Assembly (NCBI GenBank): GCA_028695935.1
Contig: JAQVHY010000012.1
Coordinates: 1-40,709 of the forward strand
Direction of reading: 5' to 3'
Source of the DNA: Desulfobacca sp.
Lineage (GTDB): Bacteria; Desulfobacterota; Desulfobaccia; Desulfobaccales; Desulfobaccaceae
Length of the DNA: 40,709 nucleotides
Position numbers and translations under genes: made by a program. Positions within the stretch are counted from its first letter, which is position 1. Each line of letters opens with the position of its first letter. Shown piece after piece: positions 15,067 through 22,932 of this stretch. The notes under the pieces are model-generated. The model did not search any database and was not told the DNA's origin. It saw only the letters and a list, made by a program, of their open reading frames with translations.

Positions 15067-15446
15067 GACCCGTGGACAATGGGCCTACCTCTGGTCTCGG
15101 CCTCAAATAGGCCTTTGGCTTCTTATCAACCGACGGCCGGTTGTAGTTCTATTATTGATACCTCCGCTCCCCAAAAACTTTCTTTCCTCTAACTCAAAGA
15201 TAACATTGGCTATTTACATTACTTCAGAGAACCGCGGAGAACCTTTAGCACCCTTGAAAATGCTTTCCCAAAAATTACTTTTTTTTTCTGAAAACTGTCA
15301 AGGCATAAACCCCGCCAACTGACGGAACTTAGTGAGCAGGCCTAACCATGACAGAAAACCTGCTCTGAAAATGTCTTTAAGCGGCCTCCTACCAGAGGCG
15401 GGGAAGTTTCCAGATGAAAACTAGCTAATCTAACCTGCTTGGCCCC
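15067..15446. other. Gene-free stretch between copA and the prepilin peptidase remnant
   Basis: No gene is supported in these 380 bases. A minor hairpin GCCTC/GAGGC lies near 15387-15402 on the minus strand, about 45 bases after the copA stop, without a T run. The nine-T run near 15271-15279 has no stem beside it. I see no coding match to the missing N-terminus of the prepilin peptidase. Confidence 0.4.
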
Positions 15447-18029
15447 CTATAAGCTAACCCCCCGCAGGCGGAGGGCGTTGCCTACCACTGACACCGAACT
15501 GAAGCTCATGGCCGCCGCCGCGATGATGGGGCTGAGTAAAATCCCGAACCAGGGGTAAAGCACACCCGCGGCAATGGGCACTCCCAGGCTGTTGTAGACG
15601 AAGGCGAAGAACAGGTTCTGTTTGATGTTGCGCATGGTGGCCCGGGACAGGAGCCGGGCCCGGACGATGCCGCGCAGATCGCCCTTGACCAGGGTGACCC
15701 CGGCGCTCTCCATGGCCACGTCCGTGCCGGTGCCCATGGCGATGCCCACCTGGGCCTGGGCCAGGGCCGGGGCGTCATTGATGCCGTCACCGGCCATGGC
15801 CACAAAACGGCCACCCCGTTGAAGCTCCCTTACCTTTTCGGCCTTCTGGTCCGGGAGCACCTCGGGCATGAGTTCATCAATGTCCAGGTTTCGGGCCACT
15901 GCCTCGGCGGTGGTGCGGTTGTCGCCAGTCAGCATGACCACCCGAATGCCGTCGGCATGGAGCCACTGGATGGCCGCCGGGGTGGTGTTCTTGACCGGGT
16001 CGGTCACCGCCACCAGGCCGGCCGCTTGGCCATCTACCGCCACCAGCATGACGGTTTGGCCTTCCTGCCGCAGGGCCTCCGCCTGATCCGCCAGTTTGCC
16101 GGCCTCAATGCCCAGTTCTTCCAGCAGCCGAATATTGCCCAGGGCGACCTGGTGGCCGTCCACCTTGCCGGTAACCCCCTTGCCGGTGAGATATTCAAAG
16201 TCCTCGGCATCCTGCAGCTTGATTTCCCGCTCCTGCGCGCCTTTGACGATAGCCGCGGCCAGGGGATGCTCGCTGCCCTTCTCCAGGGTGGCGGCCAGGC
16301 GGAGCAAGGTTGGTTCATCCATACCGTCCACGCCGGTCACACTCACCAACTTGGGCTTGCCCTCGGTGAGGGTGCCGGTTTTATCCACCACCAAGGTATC
16401 CACCCGGCGCATCACCTCGATGGCCTCGGCGTTCTTAAAAAGCACTCCCAAGGTAGCGCCTTTGCCGGTGGCCACCATGATCGACATGGGGGTAGCCAGC
16501 CCCAAAGCGCAGGGACAGGCGATGATCAGCACCGCCACCGCGTTGATGATGGCATGAGCCATGCGGGGCTCGGGGCCGACCAGGGCCCAAACGATAAAGG
16601 TGATCACCGCGATCCCCACCACTGCGGGGACAAAATAGGCGGCCACCAGATCCACCAGTTTCTGGATCGGGGCCCGACTGCGCTGGGCCTCGGCCACCAT
16701 CTGTATGATCTGAGCCAGGAGGGTGTCGCCGCCCACCCGTTCGGCCCGCATAATGAGGGAGCCGCGACCATTTACTGTCGCCCCGATTAGCTGACTGCCC
16801 GGTTCTTTTTCCACCGGGATAGGTTCCCCGCTGACCATGGATTCATCGATTGAGCTCTTACCTTCCAGAATCACCCCGTCGACTGGTACCTTTTCTCCGG
16901 GACGGACCCGAAGGCGGTCACCTATCCGGACCTGGTCCAGAGGGATGTCCTCTTCTGTACCATCATCCCGAATGATCCGGGCGGTCTTGGGGGCCAGGCC
17001 GAGGAGCGATTTAAGCGCGGCGCTGGTCTGGCCCCGGGCCTTGAGTTCAAGAACCTGGCCTAAGAGAACCAGAGTAGTAATTACTGCCGCGGCTTCAAAA
17101 TATACCGCCGCCTTTCCGGTTTCGCCGCGGAAGGACGGGGGGAAAATCTCCGGAACTAGAGCCGCCACCAGACTGTAAATATAGGCCACCGAAACGCCCA
17201 GCCCAACGAGGGTAAACATATTGAGGCTGCGATGGATGATTGATTGCACCGCCCGCACCAGAAAGGGCCAGCCGCCCCAGAGGACCACCGGTGTGGCCAG
17301 GCCCAGTTCCACCCAACCCCAGACCTGAGCCGGGGCCAGTTTTTCCAGGAACGTTTGCAACTCCGGCACCATGCCGCCCATGACCATGGCCACCAGAGGG
17401 ATAGTGAGTCCCACTGAAATCCAGAACCGGCGGCGCATGTCCACCAACTCGGGATTTTCCTCCTCTTCGGCATAGACAGTGCGGGGCTCCAGCGCCATGC
17501 CACACTTCGGACATGATCCCGGGCTGTCCTGCACCACTTCCGGATGCATCGGGCAGGTCCACTCGGTGCGCGTCAGGGGGACCGCCGGTGCCGCCAACTC
17601 CAGAGCCATGCCACACTTGGGGCAGGTGCCGGGTTCTTTTTGACTAACCTCGGGATCCATTGGGCAGGTATAAACTGACCCGGCAGCGGCCGGCGCCTGC
17701 TTCTTGGCCTCCATCGGTTTTTTGCCATCTTTTTCCGGCACTTGGATAAACATGCGGCATTTGGGGCAGGGAGGAGCGGGTTCTTTTACTTCAGGGTGCT
17801 GGGGACCGGCGGCCCCTTCGCCCTCTGTAGTGGTCGGAACCTCAGCTTTTTCAGGTCTCTCGATGCCAGGCTCCAGATACCGCCCCGGCTGATTTTGAAA
17901 CAATTCCAGGCATCGGGGACTACAGAAGGCAAAATCCTGGCCTTCATACTGGATCCGGAAGGGACTGTTAGGCCGCACCCGCATGCCGCAGACCGGATCT
18001 AGAAGATCATCTTTATCGGGAATACTCAT
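15447..18029 (-). CDS. copA: Cu+-exporting P1B-type ATPase with YHS and CPKC-type metal-binding N-terminus
   Basis: The 860-residue inner-membrane pump has all P-type motifs: SGEP at 400-403, CPC at 505-507, phosphorylated Asp549 in DKTGT, SEHPL near 586-590 and GDGIND at 747-752. YN in the seventh helix and MSFSS in the eighth mark the Cu(I) subclass. The usual ferredoxin-like HMA domains are absent. Instead there is a YHS domain (about 10-55, Cys14, Cys36, Cys40), a lone CPKC (88-91), and two repeats of the type TCPM(D/H)PEV-x9-CPKCGMALE (121-144 and 158-181). GGAGG 5 bases before ATG 18029 fixes the start, rather than an upstream ATG at 18041. It probably exports copper to the periplasm. 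It diverges from sixA. Confidence 0.95.
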   Translation of the reverse strand: MSIPDKDDLLDPVCGMRVRPNSPFRIQYEGQDFAFCSPRCLELFQNQPGRYLEPGIERPEKAEVPTTTEGEGAAGPQHPEVKEPAPPCPKCRMFIQVPEKDGKKPMEAKKQAPAAAGSVYTCPMDPEVSQKEPGTCPKCGMALELAAPAVPLTRTEWTCPMHPEVVQDSPGSCPKCGMALEPRTVYAEEEENPELVDMRRRFWISVGLTIPLVAMVMGGMVPELQTFLEKLAPAQVWGWVELGLATPVVLWGGWPFLVRAVQSIIHRSLNMFTLVGLGVSVAYIYSLVAALVPEIFPPSFRGETGKAAVYFEAAAVITTLVLLGQVLELKARGQTSAALKSLLGLAPKTARIIRDDGTEEDIPLDQVRIGDRLRVRPGEKVPVDGVILEGKSSIDESMVSGEPIPVEKEPGSQLIGATVNGRGSLIMRAERVGGDTLLAQIIQMVAEAQRSRAPIQKLVDLVAAYFVPAVVGIAVITFIVWALVGPEPRMAHAIINAVAVLIIACPCALGLATPMSIMVATGKGATLGVLFKNAEAIEVMRRVDTLVVDKTGTLTEGKPKLVSVTGVDGMDEPTLLRLAATLEKGSEHPLAAAIVKGAQEREIKLQDAEDFEYLTGKGVTGKVDGHQVALGNIRLLEELGIEAGKLADQAEALRQEGQTVMLVAVDGQAAGLVAVTDPVKNTTPAAIQWLHADGIRVVMLTGDNRTTAEAVARNLDIDELMPEVLPDQKAEKVRELQRGGRFVAMAGDGINDAPALAQAQVGIAMGTGTDVAMESAGVTLVKGDLRGIVRARLLSRATMRNIKQNLFFAFVYNSLGVPIAAGVLYPWFGILLSPIIAAAAMSFSSVSVVGNALRLRGVSL

Positions 18030-18052
18030 GCATGCCTCCATAATGTGGAGAG

Positions 18053-18081
18053 ATTTTCTTGAATATGGATAAATTTTCTTG
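18053..18081. promoter_or_regulatory. Direct repeat upstream of copA, possible operator
   Basis: ATTTTCTTG occurs at 18053-18061 and again at 18073-18081, exactly 20 bases apart, which puts both on one face of the helix. The repeat begins 24 bases before the copA start. A regulator such as a metal sensor could bind there, but the motif matches no operator I know, and AT-rich DNA makes chance possible. Confidence 0.3.
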
Positions 18082-18243
18082 TAGTAAAAAATTAATCATG
18101 ATGATTAGGGTTGCAAGGTCACAAGCCTATCGGAGATTGGGGTTTCTGCCCCTGAGGAATGAGGAGTTGAAGGGTAGATGGCCATTTCAGCACTTATGCC
18201 CATCCCCTGAAAAATCGCCGAGACGATATGATTATCAAAATAA

Positions 18244-18249
18244 TATAAT
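18244..18249 (+). promoter_or_regulatory. Candidate -10 box for sixA
   Basis: A perfect TATAAT lies 30 bases before the sixA ATG. No good -35 box is found at the right distance. The box sits in an inverted repeat GATTAT/ATAATC (18230-18250). Confidence 0.35.
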
Positions 18250-18279
18250 CAGCAATCACATGATTGGAGGAGGTTAAGT

Positions 18280-18744
18280 ATGATCCTTTATCTAGTCCAG
18301 CACGCTGAAGCTAAAAGAGAAGAAGAAGACCCGGGACGGGATCTAACCGAAAAAGGCCGCCGAGACATTGAACGCGTGGCCCAGTACCTGGGAAGGCTTA
18401 AGATCCAGGTCGGGCAGATCTTTCATAGCGGCAAGAACCGGGCCTTAAGCACTGCCAATGTTCTGAACCGGCATTTAAAACCAGCGGCCAGTGTGGCAGA
18501 AGCCCCGGGGTTGAAACCGTTGGATGACCCCGAGATCTGGGCCGGCCGGATCGCCAACCTGGATGAGGATATCATGCTGGTAGGACATCTGCCCCATCTG
18601 GGGAAATTAGCCGCCCTACTCGTGAGTGGGGATAAAGAGAAAAGTGTAATAAATTTCCAGATGGGCGGCGTGGTCCGCCTGCGACACATGGCGGCGGGAC
18701 ACTGGGCGGTTGATTGGCTAGTTGTCCCCGAAATCATCCTTTAA
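18280..18744 (+). CDS. sixA: SixA-like histidine phosphatase with QHA in place of RHG
   Basis: The 154-residue protein is a small histidine phosphatase of the SixA branch, which removes phosphate from phosphohistidine in signalling or phosphotransfer proteins. It begins MILYLVQHAEAKREEED, where His8 is the expected nucleophile. The usual RHG reads QHA, so the Arg that contacts phosphate is a Gln. DLTEKGRRDI, FHSGKNRALSTA (Arg54) and VGHLPHLG (His103) follow the family. GGAGGAGG precedes the ATG. It diverges from copA and stands alone. Confidence 0.88.
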   Translation: MILYLVQHAEAKREEEDPGRDLTEKGRRDIERVAQYLGRLKIQVGQIFHSGKNRALSTANVLNRHLKPAASVAEAPGLKPLDDPEIWAGRIANLDEDIMLVGHLPHLGKLAALLVSGDKEKSVINFQMGGVVRLRHMAAGHWAVDWLVVPEIIL

Positions 18745-19073
18745 CCTGCTTGAAACGGCGGTTTGGAAGCCGATTGGGGGTCTCCGGGTATTGGAAGCAG
18801 CCCTGATCATAAGGCAACCAAAAAGCTTCGATATGGATCAGGGCTGCCAATTCAGCCGTAAATAATTTATCAACAAGTTGAAACAGCAAGATCTGCGCAT
18901 CAGCAGGGAGGAGCGGGGGCAACGCCGGTGCTTCTTAAACTCCTGGCCCCGGGCCGTCAAGATCATCTCAAGATCTTCTGCTCACTTATAGGGCAGAGGT
19001 TCCTTGAGCAAGGCCAAGCGACGGTCAAGTATTTAAGGGAATGATAAACGTTGATCTGCAGTTCAGCATGACC
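18745..19073. other. Convergent intergenic region with a long inverted repeat
   Basis: No gene is confidently present. A 12-bp perfect inverted repeat GCAGCCCTGATC/GATCAGGGCTGC spans 18797-18808 and 18836-18847 with a 27-base spacer; there is no T run, so it is not a classic terminator. A minus-strand 62-codon frame (18734-18922) runs over it, containing IEAFWLPYDQGCFQYPET, and overlaps the end of sixA. It looks protein-like but matches nothing I recognise, and I do not call it a gene. Confidence 0.4.
18797..18847. repeat. 12-bp perfect inverted repeat
   Basis: The arms GCAGCCCTGATC (18797-18808) and GATCAGGGCTGC (18836-18847) pair perfectly around 27 bases. It lies between convergent sixA and the small membrane protein gene, where a bidirectional transcription barrier would be expected, but neither side has a T run. 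Confidence 0.55.
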
Positions 19074-19454
19074 TTATGCTGAGGAGAAAACCGCCAACAG
19101 AACATAAATCGCCCAAACACCCCAGATTCCTAAGAGCCACCATAGATTTGCCAGGTTAATTTGTTTAATTTCTTCAAGGTATTTCGATAATAAGTCGCCG
19201 CATGACAATAACCCCAACCCGATCAGCAGGGAAGTCCACAGCATGACCGCCGCGACTTCAACAATATCAATATAGAGGAGAACCGGTAAACCTACAATAG
19301 CCGCCCCGATGCCATAAATCTTCATGGCTCGTTGGCGGTCCTGAAGGAACTTCTCGGAGATCTGGAACAAAAAATTTCTCCTAAAGGCCAATAAGATGAT
19401 TTTTGTCAGGACTGCCACGGCAAACAAAACAGCCAAAATTTTAATGAAGATCAT
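19074..19454 (-). CDS. Small four-helix membrane protein, unknown function
   Basis: The 126-residue protein has four hydrophobic stretches (about 3-22, 47-65, 68-85 and 104-122), with a basic loop RRNFLFQISEKFLQDRQRAMK between the first two. No catalytic motif is visible. GGAGG lies 7 bases before the ATG, which supports translation. It is divergent from the cupin gene and convergent with sixA. I do not recognise the family. Confidence 0.7.
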   Translation of the reverse strand: MIFIKILAVLFAVAVLTKIILLAFRRNFLFQISEKFLQDRQRAMKIYGIGAAIVGLPVLLYIDIVEVAAVMLWTSLLIGLGLLSCGDLLSKYLEEIKQINLANLWWLLGIWGVWAIYVLLAVFSSA

Positions 19455-19608
19455 TGAACGTTCCTCCGTGGTTCTTAAAAGAAAGCATTGTTGGATGACA
19501 TATTATACCCCATCCGGCAAGAAGGGGTGGCAGTTGCAAACATTATTAGATAAAGAGATATCCTGAAAACCACTTATCCAAACCAGGAAAATTGCCCAGA
19601 CTGAACAT

Positions 19609-19656
19609 CGTCGCGTTCATCCTCAGCATAGCCGGCCCCGCGACCTGAACGCGGCG
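19609..19656. promoter_or_regulatory. Long-stem inverted repeat upstream of the cupin gene
   Basis: CGTCGCGTTCA (19609-19619) pairs with TGAACGCGGCG (19646-19656) over 11 positions, one a G-T pair. It sits between the divergent membrane protein and cupin genes. It may be an RNA leader structure or a binding site. Confidence 0.4.
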
Positions 19657-19681
19657 ATTCTATATTGGCTTTCAATCTAAA

Positions 19682-19709
19682 GAGCTTAGCCCCGCATGCG
19701 GCTTAGCTC
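19682..19709 (+). promoter_or_regulatory. Hairpin just before the cupin ribosome site, possible attenuator
   Basis: GAGCTTAGCC (19682-19691) pairs with GGCTTAGCTC (19700-19709) with one mismatch, around a GC-rich loop. TTTTT follows about 5 bases later, then the GGAGG of the cupin gene. The arrangement could end or stall transcription ahead of the cupin gene. Confidence 0.4.
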
Positions 19710-19741
19710 CCCACTTTTTAAAGCCCGGAGGACAATAAGTA

Positions 19742-20074
19742 ATGATATTAGAGCTGGATATGCCTAATCTATTCTCATCTCTGCCCGAACAGCTTCCTGA
19801 AGAGCTCGAGGAAACCATACTGGAAACTGAGAATCTGCGCCTGGTGAAAATCGTTTCCACCGGGCAGGCTACCCCCGCGGGCGAGTGGTACGATCAACCG
19901 ACCAATGAATGGGTAATCCTCTTGACTGGCCGGGCGGGGTTGTTATTTGAAGGAAGATCAGAAGTAGTGATCATGGAACCAGGGGATTACATTAATATTC
20001 CGGCCCACCAACGGCATCGGCTGGAATGGACCGCACCCCGGCAAGCAACCGTTTGGCTCGCCTTGCATTACTAA
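19742..20074 (+). CDS. Cupin-domain protein
   Basis: The 110-residue protein is a single small cupin barrel. EWVILLTGRAGLLFEG and IMEPGDYINIPAHQRHRLEWT give the two cupin motifs. The second motif has PAHQRHR with two His, so a metal site is plausible; the first motif keeps a Glu but lacks the usual HxH, having DQPTNEW instead. GGAGG lies 13 bases before ATG 19742; the ATG at 19760 is an alternative. Similar stand-alone cupins are widespread with no firm function. A hairpin lies directly upstream. Confidence 0.85.
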   Translation: MILELDMPNLFSSLPEQLPEELEETILETENLRLVKIVSTGQATPAGEWYDQPTNEWVILLTGRAGLLFEGRSEVVIMEPGDYINIPAHQRHRLEWTAPRQATVWLALHY

Positions 20075-20191
20075 TGATCTCCTCTTGGTGCTTTAGGGCG
20101 GTGAGAAGGTCAACATCGGGAAGTATCTCAGCGATATTGTCCCAGAGAGGGTTGACCGCTTCGCCCCAAACGTTAAAGGCTAATATTTTAG

Positions 20192-20347
20192 ATAAGGAAA
20201 AAAGAAATCTTAAGTTGGGTTGCTGAGGCTGTTATCTCGGCAATGCACGCCCAGGCAGCCGTCCTGGGCCATCTTTCGTACAACCCCTGGGCCGAAGTGA
20301 ACCACCAGAAAAAGCAGGGCTTGGTCGAGCCTTTTAAAGAAGGGTGA
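20192..20347 (+). pseudogene. Short decayed coding trace, C-terminal fragment of an unknown protein
   Basis: Fifty-one open codons end with a stop at 20347 and read like a real protein end: KKEILSWVAEAVISAMHAQA, then HLSYNPWAEVNHQKKQG. There is no proper start upstream. The only in-frame ATG (20243) would give 34 residues without a clear ribosome site. I cannot name the parent family. Confidence 0.3.
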
Positions 20348-20525
20348 TTTCCAAATCACGTAAAAAAAATTGAACCGTTATGTTAATAAACCTGAACAAT
20401 ACTTCTATCAATAATATCATCCAGATATGCGTTGCCCAGTCATCGCTGTTTCAATATATTGACAACCCATTGGCTGATTTAAAAATAATAGGAATATGAA
20501 ATGGTTATAATTTGTAAGGCTCATT

Positions 20526-20560
20526 TGGGCCGCTGGTTTACGTTGCGGTGGCCCAGTTTT
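20526..20560 (+). terminator. Terminator-like hairpin
   Basis: TGGGCCGCTG (from 20526) pairs with CGGTGGCCCA (to 20555) over ten positions including two G-T pairs, followed after one base by TTTT (20557-20560). It could end transcription arriving from the cupin side and insulate the exopolysaccharide locus. Confidence 0.45.
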
Positions 20561-20940
20561 AGGGGTCAAGTCGACGATATTAAGGGTATTTATTAAACGT
20601 GCTCCGGGGGCGGAGCTATTCAGAAAATACTTCTGGCCGATATGGTAAATTATTATTTGGCACAGGCTTTGAACTTGATCTTTTGACCAGCCATGGGTTT
20701 CATGGCGGCTTTAGACCAGGAAAAAAGTGGTCCGCAACTGGGCAGTCAACCAGCCCAACTGTAGTTATGAATTAAAAAAAGTTATTAAACAATTAGGTTT
20801 AAGCAGGCAAAATCAGGCGGCCTTCTAATGCTCCTTAAAACCTGGGTTAATACTTAGGGTATTATAGTTTGAGACCGAGGGAGGTAATAATGTAGCCCGG
20901 CGCTTAATTAAGGTTTTTGAACTACCGGTGAATTAAATTC

Positions 20941-20970
20941 TTGACATTCTAGCGGGAAATTACGTAAATA
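20941..20970 (+). promoter_or_regulatory. Probable sigma-70 promoter of the exopolysaccharide locus
   Basis: A perfect TTGACA (20941-20946) is followed after 18 bases by TAAATA (20965-20970), much like the TTGACA/TAAATT of the tRNA-Glu promoter. The expected start near 20977 is just upstream of the first gene and argues against the GTG at 20984 as its start. Confidence 0.5.
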
Positions 20971-21055
20971 TCAAAATTATGGAGTGAAATCCGATATTAT
21001 GAAGATAATCCCAAGTCTTAAAAAAGGCCAATGCTCTGAGAACGGGAATACTATC

Positions 21056-21670
21056 ATGAAAATCTTAGGGAGAATTTTGTTCTGTGGCACCTGGGGGTTG
21101 GCGCTGATCGCGCTGGTGGCGGGGTGTGGTCATCGCCTGAACCCCTCAGTGGCAGCTGAGGCCGCGGTGGCGCAAGCAGTGGACGTGGAAAATTATCAAC
21201 TAGGGCCGGAAGACCTAATTGAGATTTCGGTCTGGAAAGAGCCGGAATTGACCAAGCAGCTTATCGTCCGACCCGACGGTAAGATTTCCTATCCCCTTAT
21301 CGGGGAGGTCCAGGCCGCGGGTAAGACGGTGAAGGAACTCCGCGATGAGATTCATAAGGGCCTGGAAAAGTTCGTCACCGATGCCCAGGTCACGGTGCTG
21401 CTCCTCAAGGCCCAGCATTACAAGATCTACGTGGTGGGGAAAGTAAATAAACCGGGGGAATTCGTCGTCGGACGCCCAACCACCGTCATGCAGGCCCTGG
21501 CCATGGCCGGGGGGCTGACGCCCTTTGCTTCCCCGGGTAACATCGCCGTGCTTCACCGGAGTGGTGATCAGGAAATGGTTTTCCCCTTTGACTATAAAGA
21601 TGTATCGCGGGGATACAATCTGGAAGAGAACCGGATACTCTTGCCCGGAGATGTGGTAGTGGTACCCTGA
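21056..21670 (+). CDS. Polysaccharide export outer-membrane lipoprotein (Wza/PEP-CTERM export type)
   Basis: From ATG 21056 the 204-residue protein starts with a lipoprotein signal (RILFCGTWGLALIALVAGC, lipid-bearing Cys24). A polysaccharide biosynthesis/export domain follows (YQLGPEDLIEISVWKEPEL, VRPDGKISYPLIGEVQAAGKT, ending VTVLLLKAQ), then a SLBB domain (YKIYVVGKVNKPGEFVVG to ILLPGDVVVVP). It should form the outer-membrane channel for the polymer, with a ring of subunits and no further helix domain. In-frame starts at 20984 (GTG) and 20999 (ATG, GGAG 14 bases upstream) would add residues before the signal; the promoter position favours 20999 or 21056. It is the first gene of the locus. 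Confidence 0.93.
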   Translation: MKILGRILFCGTWGLALIALVAGCGHRLNPSVAAEAAVAQAVDVENYQLGPEDLIEISVWKEPELTKQLIVRPDGKISYPLIGEVQAAGKTVKELRDEIHKGLEKFVTDAQVTVLLLKAQHYKIYVVGKVNKPGEFVVGRPTTVMQALAMAGGLTPFASPGNIAVLHRSGDQEMVFPFDYKDVSRGYNLEENRILLPGDVVVVP

Positions 21671-21684
21671 GGACTCAAAAAGCC

Positions 21685-22899
21685 ATGCGAATTCGCTCTG
21701 TTGTGGTTATCTTATTGTCTGTCTTCTGGTGGATAGGTCACCCGGTTGTGGCTCTGGCCGCGGACTGGTCGGTGGTCCCGGCGGTAACCCTGAGGGGAGA
21801 ATATGACTCCAATCTAAATTTCTCCTTTGGGGAGAAGCGAAGCGATTATATCGTGCGCCTATCTCCAACTACTGATTATAACTACAAATCCGAGACCTTA
21901 CAACTGACGGGACGCCTGGCCTGGCATGCAATGCATTATTTTGCGAACAGCAACGTGGATAAAATTGATCAAAATTATTCGATCTTGAGCCGTTACCTGA
22001 CTACCCCGCGTCTCAGCCTGACTTTTAATGGCTCCTACATAGTGGATTCCACTTTACAGGAGGAGCTGACCGCCTCCGGGTTGATCATGACCCGCACGCC
22101 CCGGGAGTTTATCCGGGCGACACCGGGACTGGCCTACAATCTAACCGAACGCGCCGTGCTTACGTGGGATTATGGCTATGACCAGGTCAATTATCAAGAT
22201 CCAGATTTCACAGATTATTACCAACACCGAACCTCCCTGGGGTTGAATTACCTCATGAAAAACGAGAAAACTACCTTACGCGGCAATATCTTGGGGCGGA
22301 TGACTAAATATCCTGATATCGACAATGACTATCGCATCCTGGGGACCTATGCTGGTGTGGAACATATGTTTTCGGAAAATTGGAGCGTATCTCTGATGGG
22401 AGGGCTAAACTTCGCTTGGTATAATTTTCAAACCGCAGTCTTGGATTTCAGCGATTTCCCCTTTTTGGTCTTTGTGCGCCAACAAGAAGAAAAGACCTTC
22501 GAAGTAAGCCCTTATTTTTCCCTTTCCACTACCCGGCGTTGGACCAATACCAGCCTCGATTTGGGATATAGCCGGGATCAATCCGCTTCCGCTGGTGGCA
22601 CGGTTTTTGAAGCTAATCGGGCTTATGTAGCACTTAGTCACGCTTACAGTGAGAAGTTAAGGGGAGTTTTACGGGGTCATTTATATTTAAGTGAGTCAAC
22701 CGGAGCAAATAGCAATTATCAAAGTCTGGTGATGAGTATTGCTCCCGAGTTAACGTACAAACTAACCGAAAAATTATCTGTAGGCTCTGGTTACAATTTA
22801 AGTTGGCGGCAAGCCGAAGAAAAGATCCGACAGAGCGCCAACCGACATCTGGTATGGGTTTTCTTGAATTATTCTTATCCCGTGCATTATCAAAAGTGA
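21685..22899 (+). CDS. Outer-membrane beta-barrel protein, exosortase/PEP-CTERM locus type
   Basis: The 404-residue protein has a signal peptide (VVVILLSVFWWIGHPVVALA, cleaved near residue 25). A long series of alternating amphipathic strands follows, such as LSLTFNGSYIV, YQHRTSLGLNYLM and WSVSLMGGLNFAW, ending HLVWVFLNYSYP with aromatic residues typical of a barrel C-terminus. It fits the putative beta-barrel family found in exosortase-linked polysaccharide loci (TIGR03016/BBP2-like). It may work with the export lipoprotein in passing or anchoring polymer at the outer membrane; that role is inferred. It starts 15 bases after the lipoprotein gene. Confidence 0.87.
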   Translation: MRIRSVVVILLSVFWWIGHPVVALAADWSVVPAVTLRGEYDSNLNFSFGEKRSDYIVRLSPTTDYNYKSETLQLTGRLAWHAMHYFANSNVDKIDQNYSILSRYLTTPRLSLTFNGSYIVDSTLQEELTASGLIMTRTPREFIRATPGLAYNLTERAVLTWDYGYDQVNYQDPDFTDYYQHRTSLGLNYLMKNEKTTLRGNILGRMTKYPDIDNDYRILGTYAGVEHMFSENWSVSLMGGLNFAWYNFQTAVLDFSDFPFLVFVRQQEEKTFEVSPYFSLSTTRRWTNTSLDLGYSRDQSASAGGTVFEANRAYVALSHAYSEKLRGVLRGHLYLSESTGANSNYQSLVMSIAPELTYKLTEKLSVGSGYNLSWRQAEEKIRQSANRHLVWVFLNYSYPVHYQK

Positions 22900-22932
22900 C
22901 CAAAAAATTGGCTCCCAGATAGCCCGAGAGAC

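Larger units (their letters stand above)
20075..20983. other. About 900 bases without an intact gene, upstream of the exopolysaccharide locus
   Basis: The stretch holds short decayed coding traces, several hairpins and the probable promoter of the exopolysaccharide locus. One plus-strand frame near 20101-20181 reads KVNIGKYLSDIVPERVDRF and stops. A second trace is at 20192-20347. Other hairpins are GCTCCG/CGGAGC at 20601-20616 and GCCATG/CATGGC near 20688-20705. Nothing here resembles a known riboswitch to me. Confidence 0.45.

Noticed and set aside
15819-16790. Long plus-strand open frame (323 codons) antisense to copA
   Set aside because: It mirrors the conserved copA coding sequence, is His/Gly-rich in the way of antisense GC-rich frames, and has no ribosome site or homology that I recognise.
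18734-18922. Minus-strand 62-codon frame after sixA
   Set aside because: Reads somewhat like protein but overlaps the sixA end, has no clear family and covers a long inverted repeat.
20658-20675. Possible sigma-54 promoter (TGGCAC-N7-TTGA type) before the exopolysaccharide locus
   Set aside because: The -12 element reads GA instead of GC, it lies over 300 bases before the first gene, and a good sigma-70 promoter is closer.
20720-20828. Plus-strand 38-codon frame ending VIKQLGLSRQNQAAF, like a LuxR-type helix-turn-helix end
   Set aside because: The likeness is limited to about 15 residues, with no start and no rest of the domain; chance is likely.
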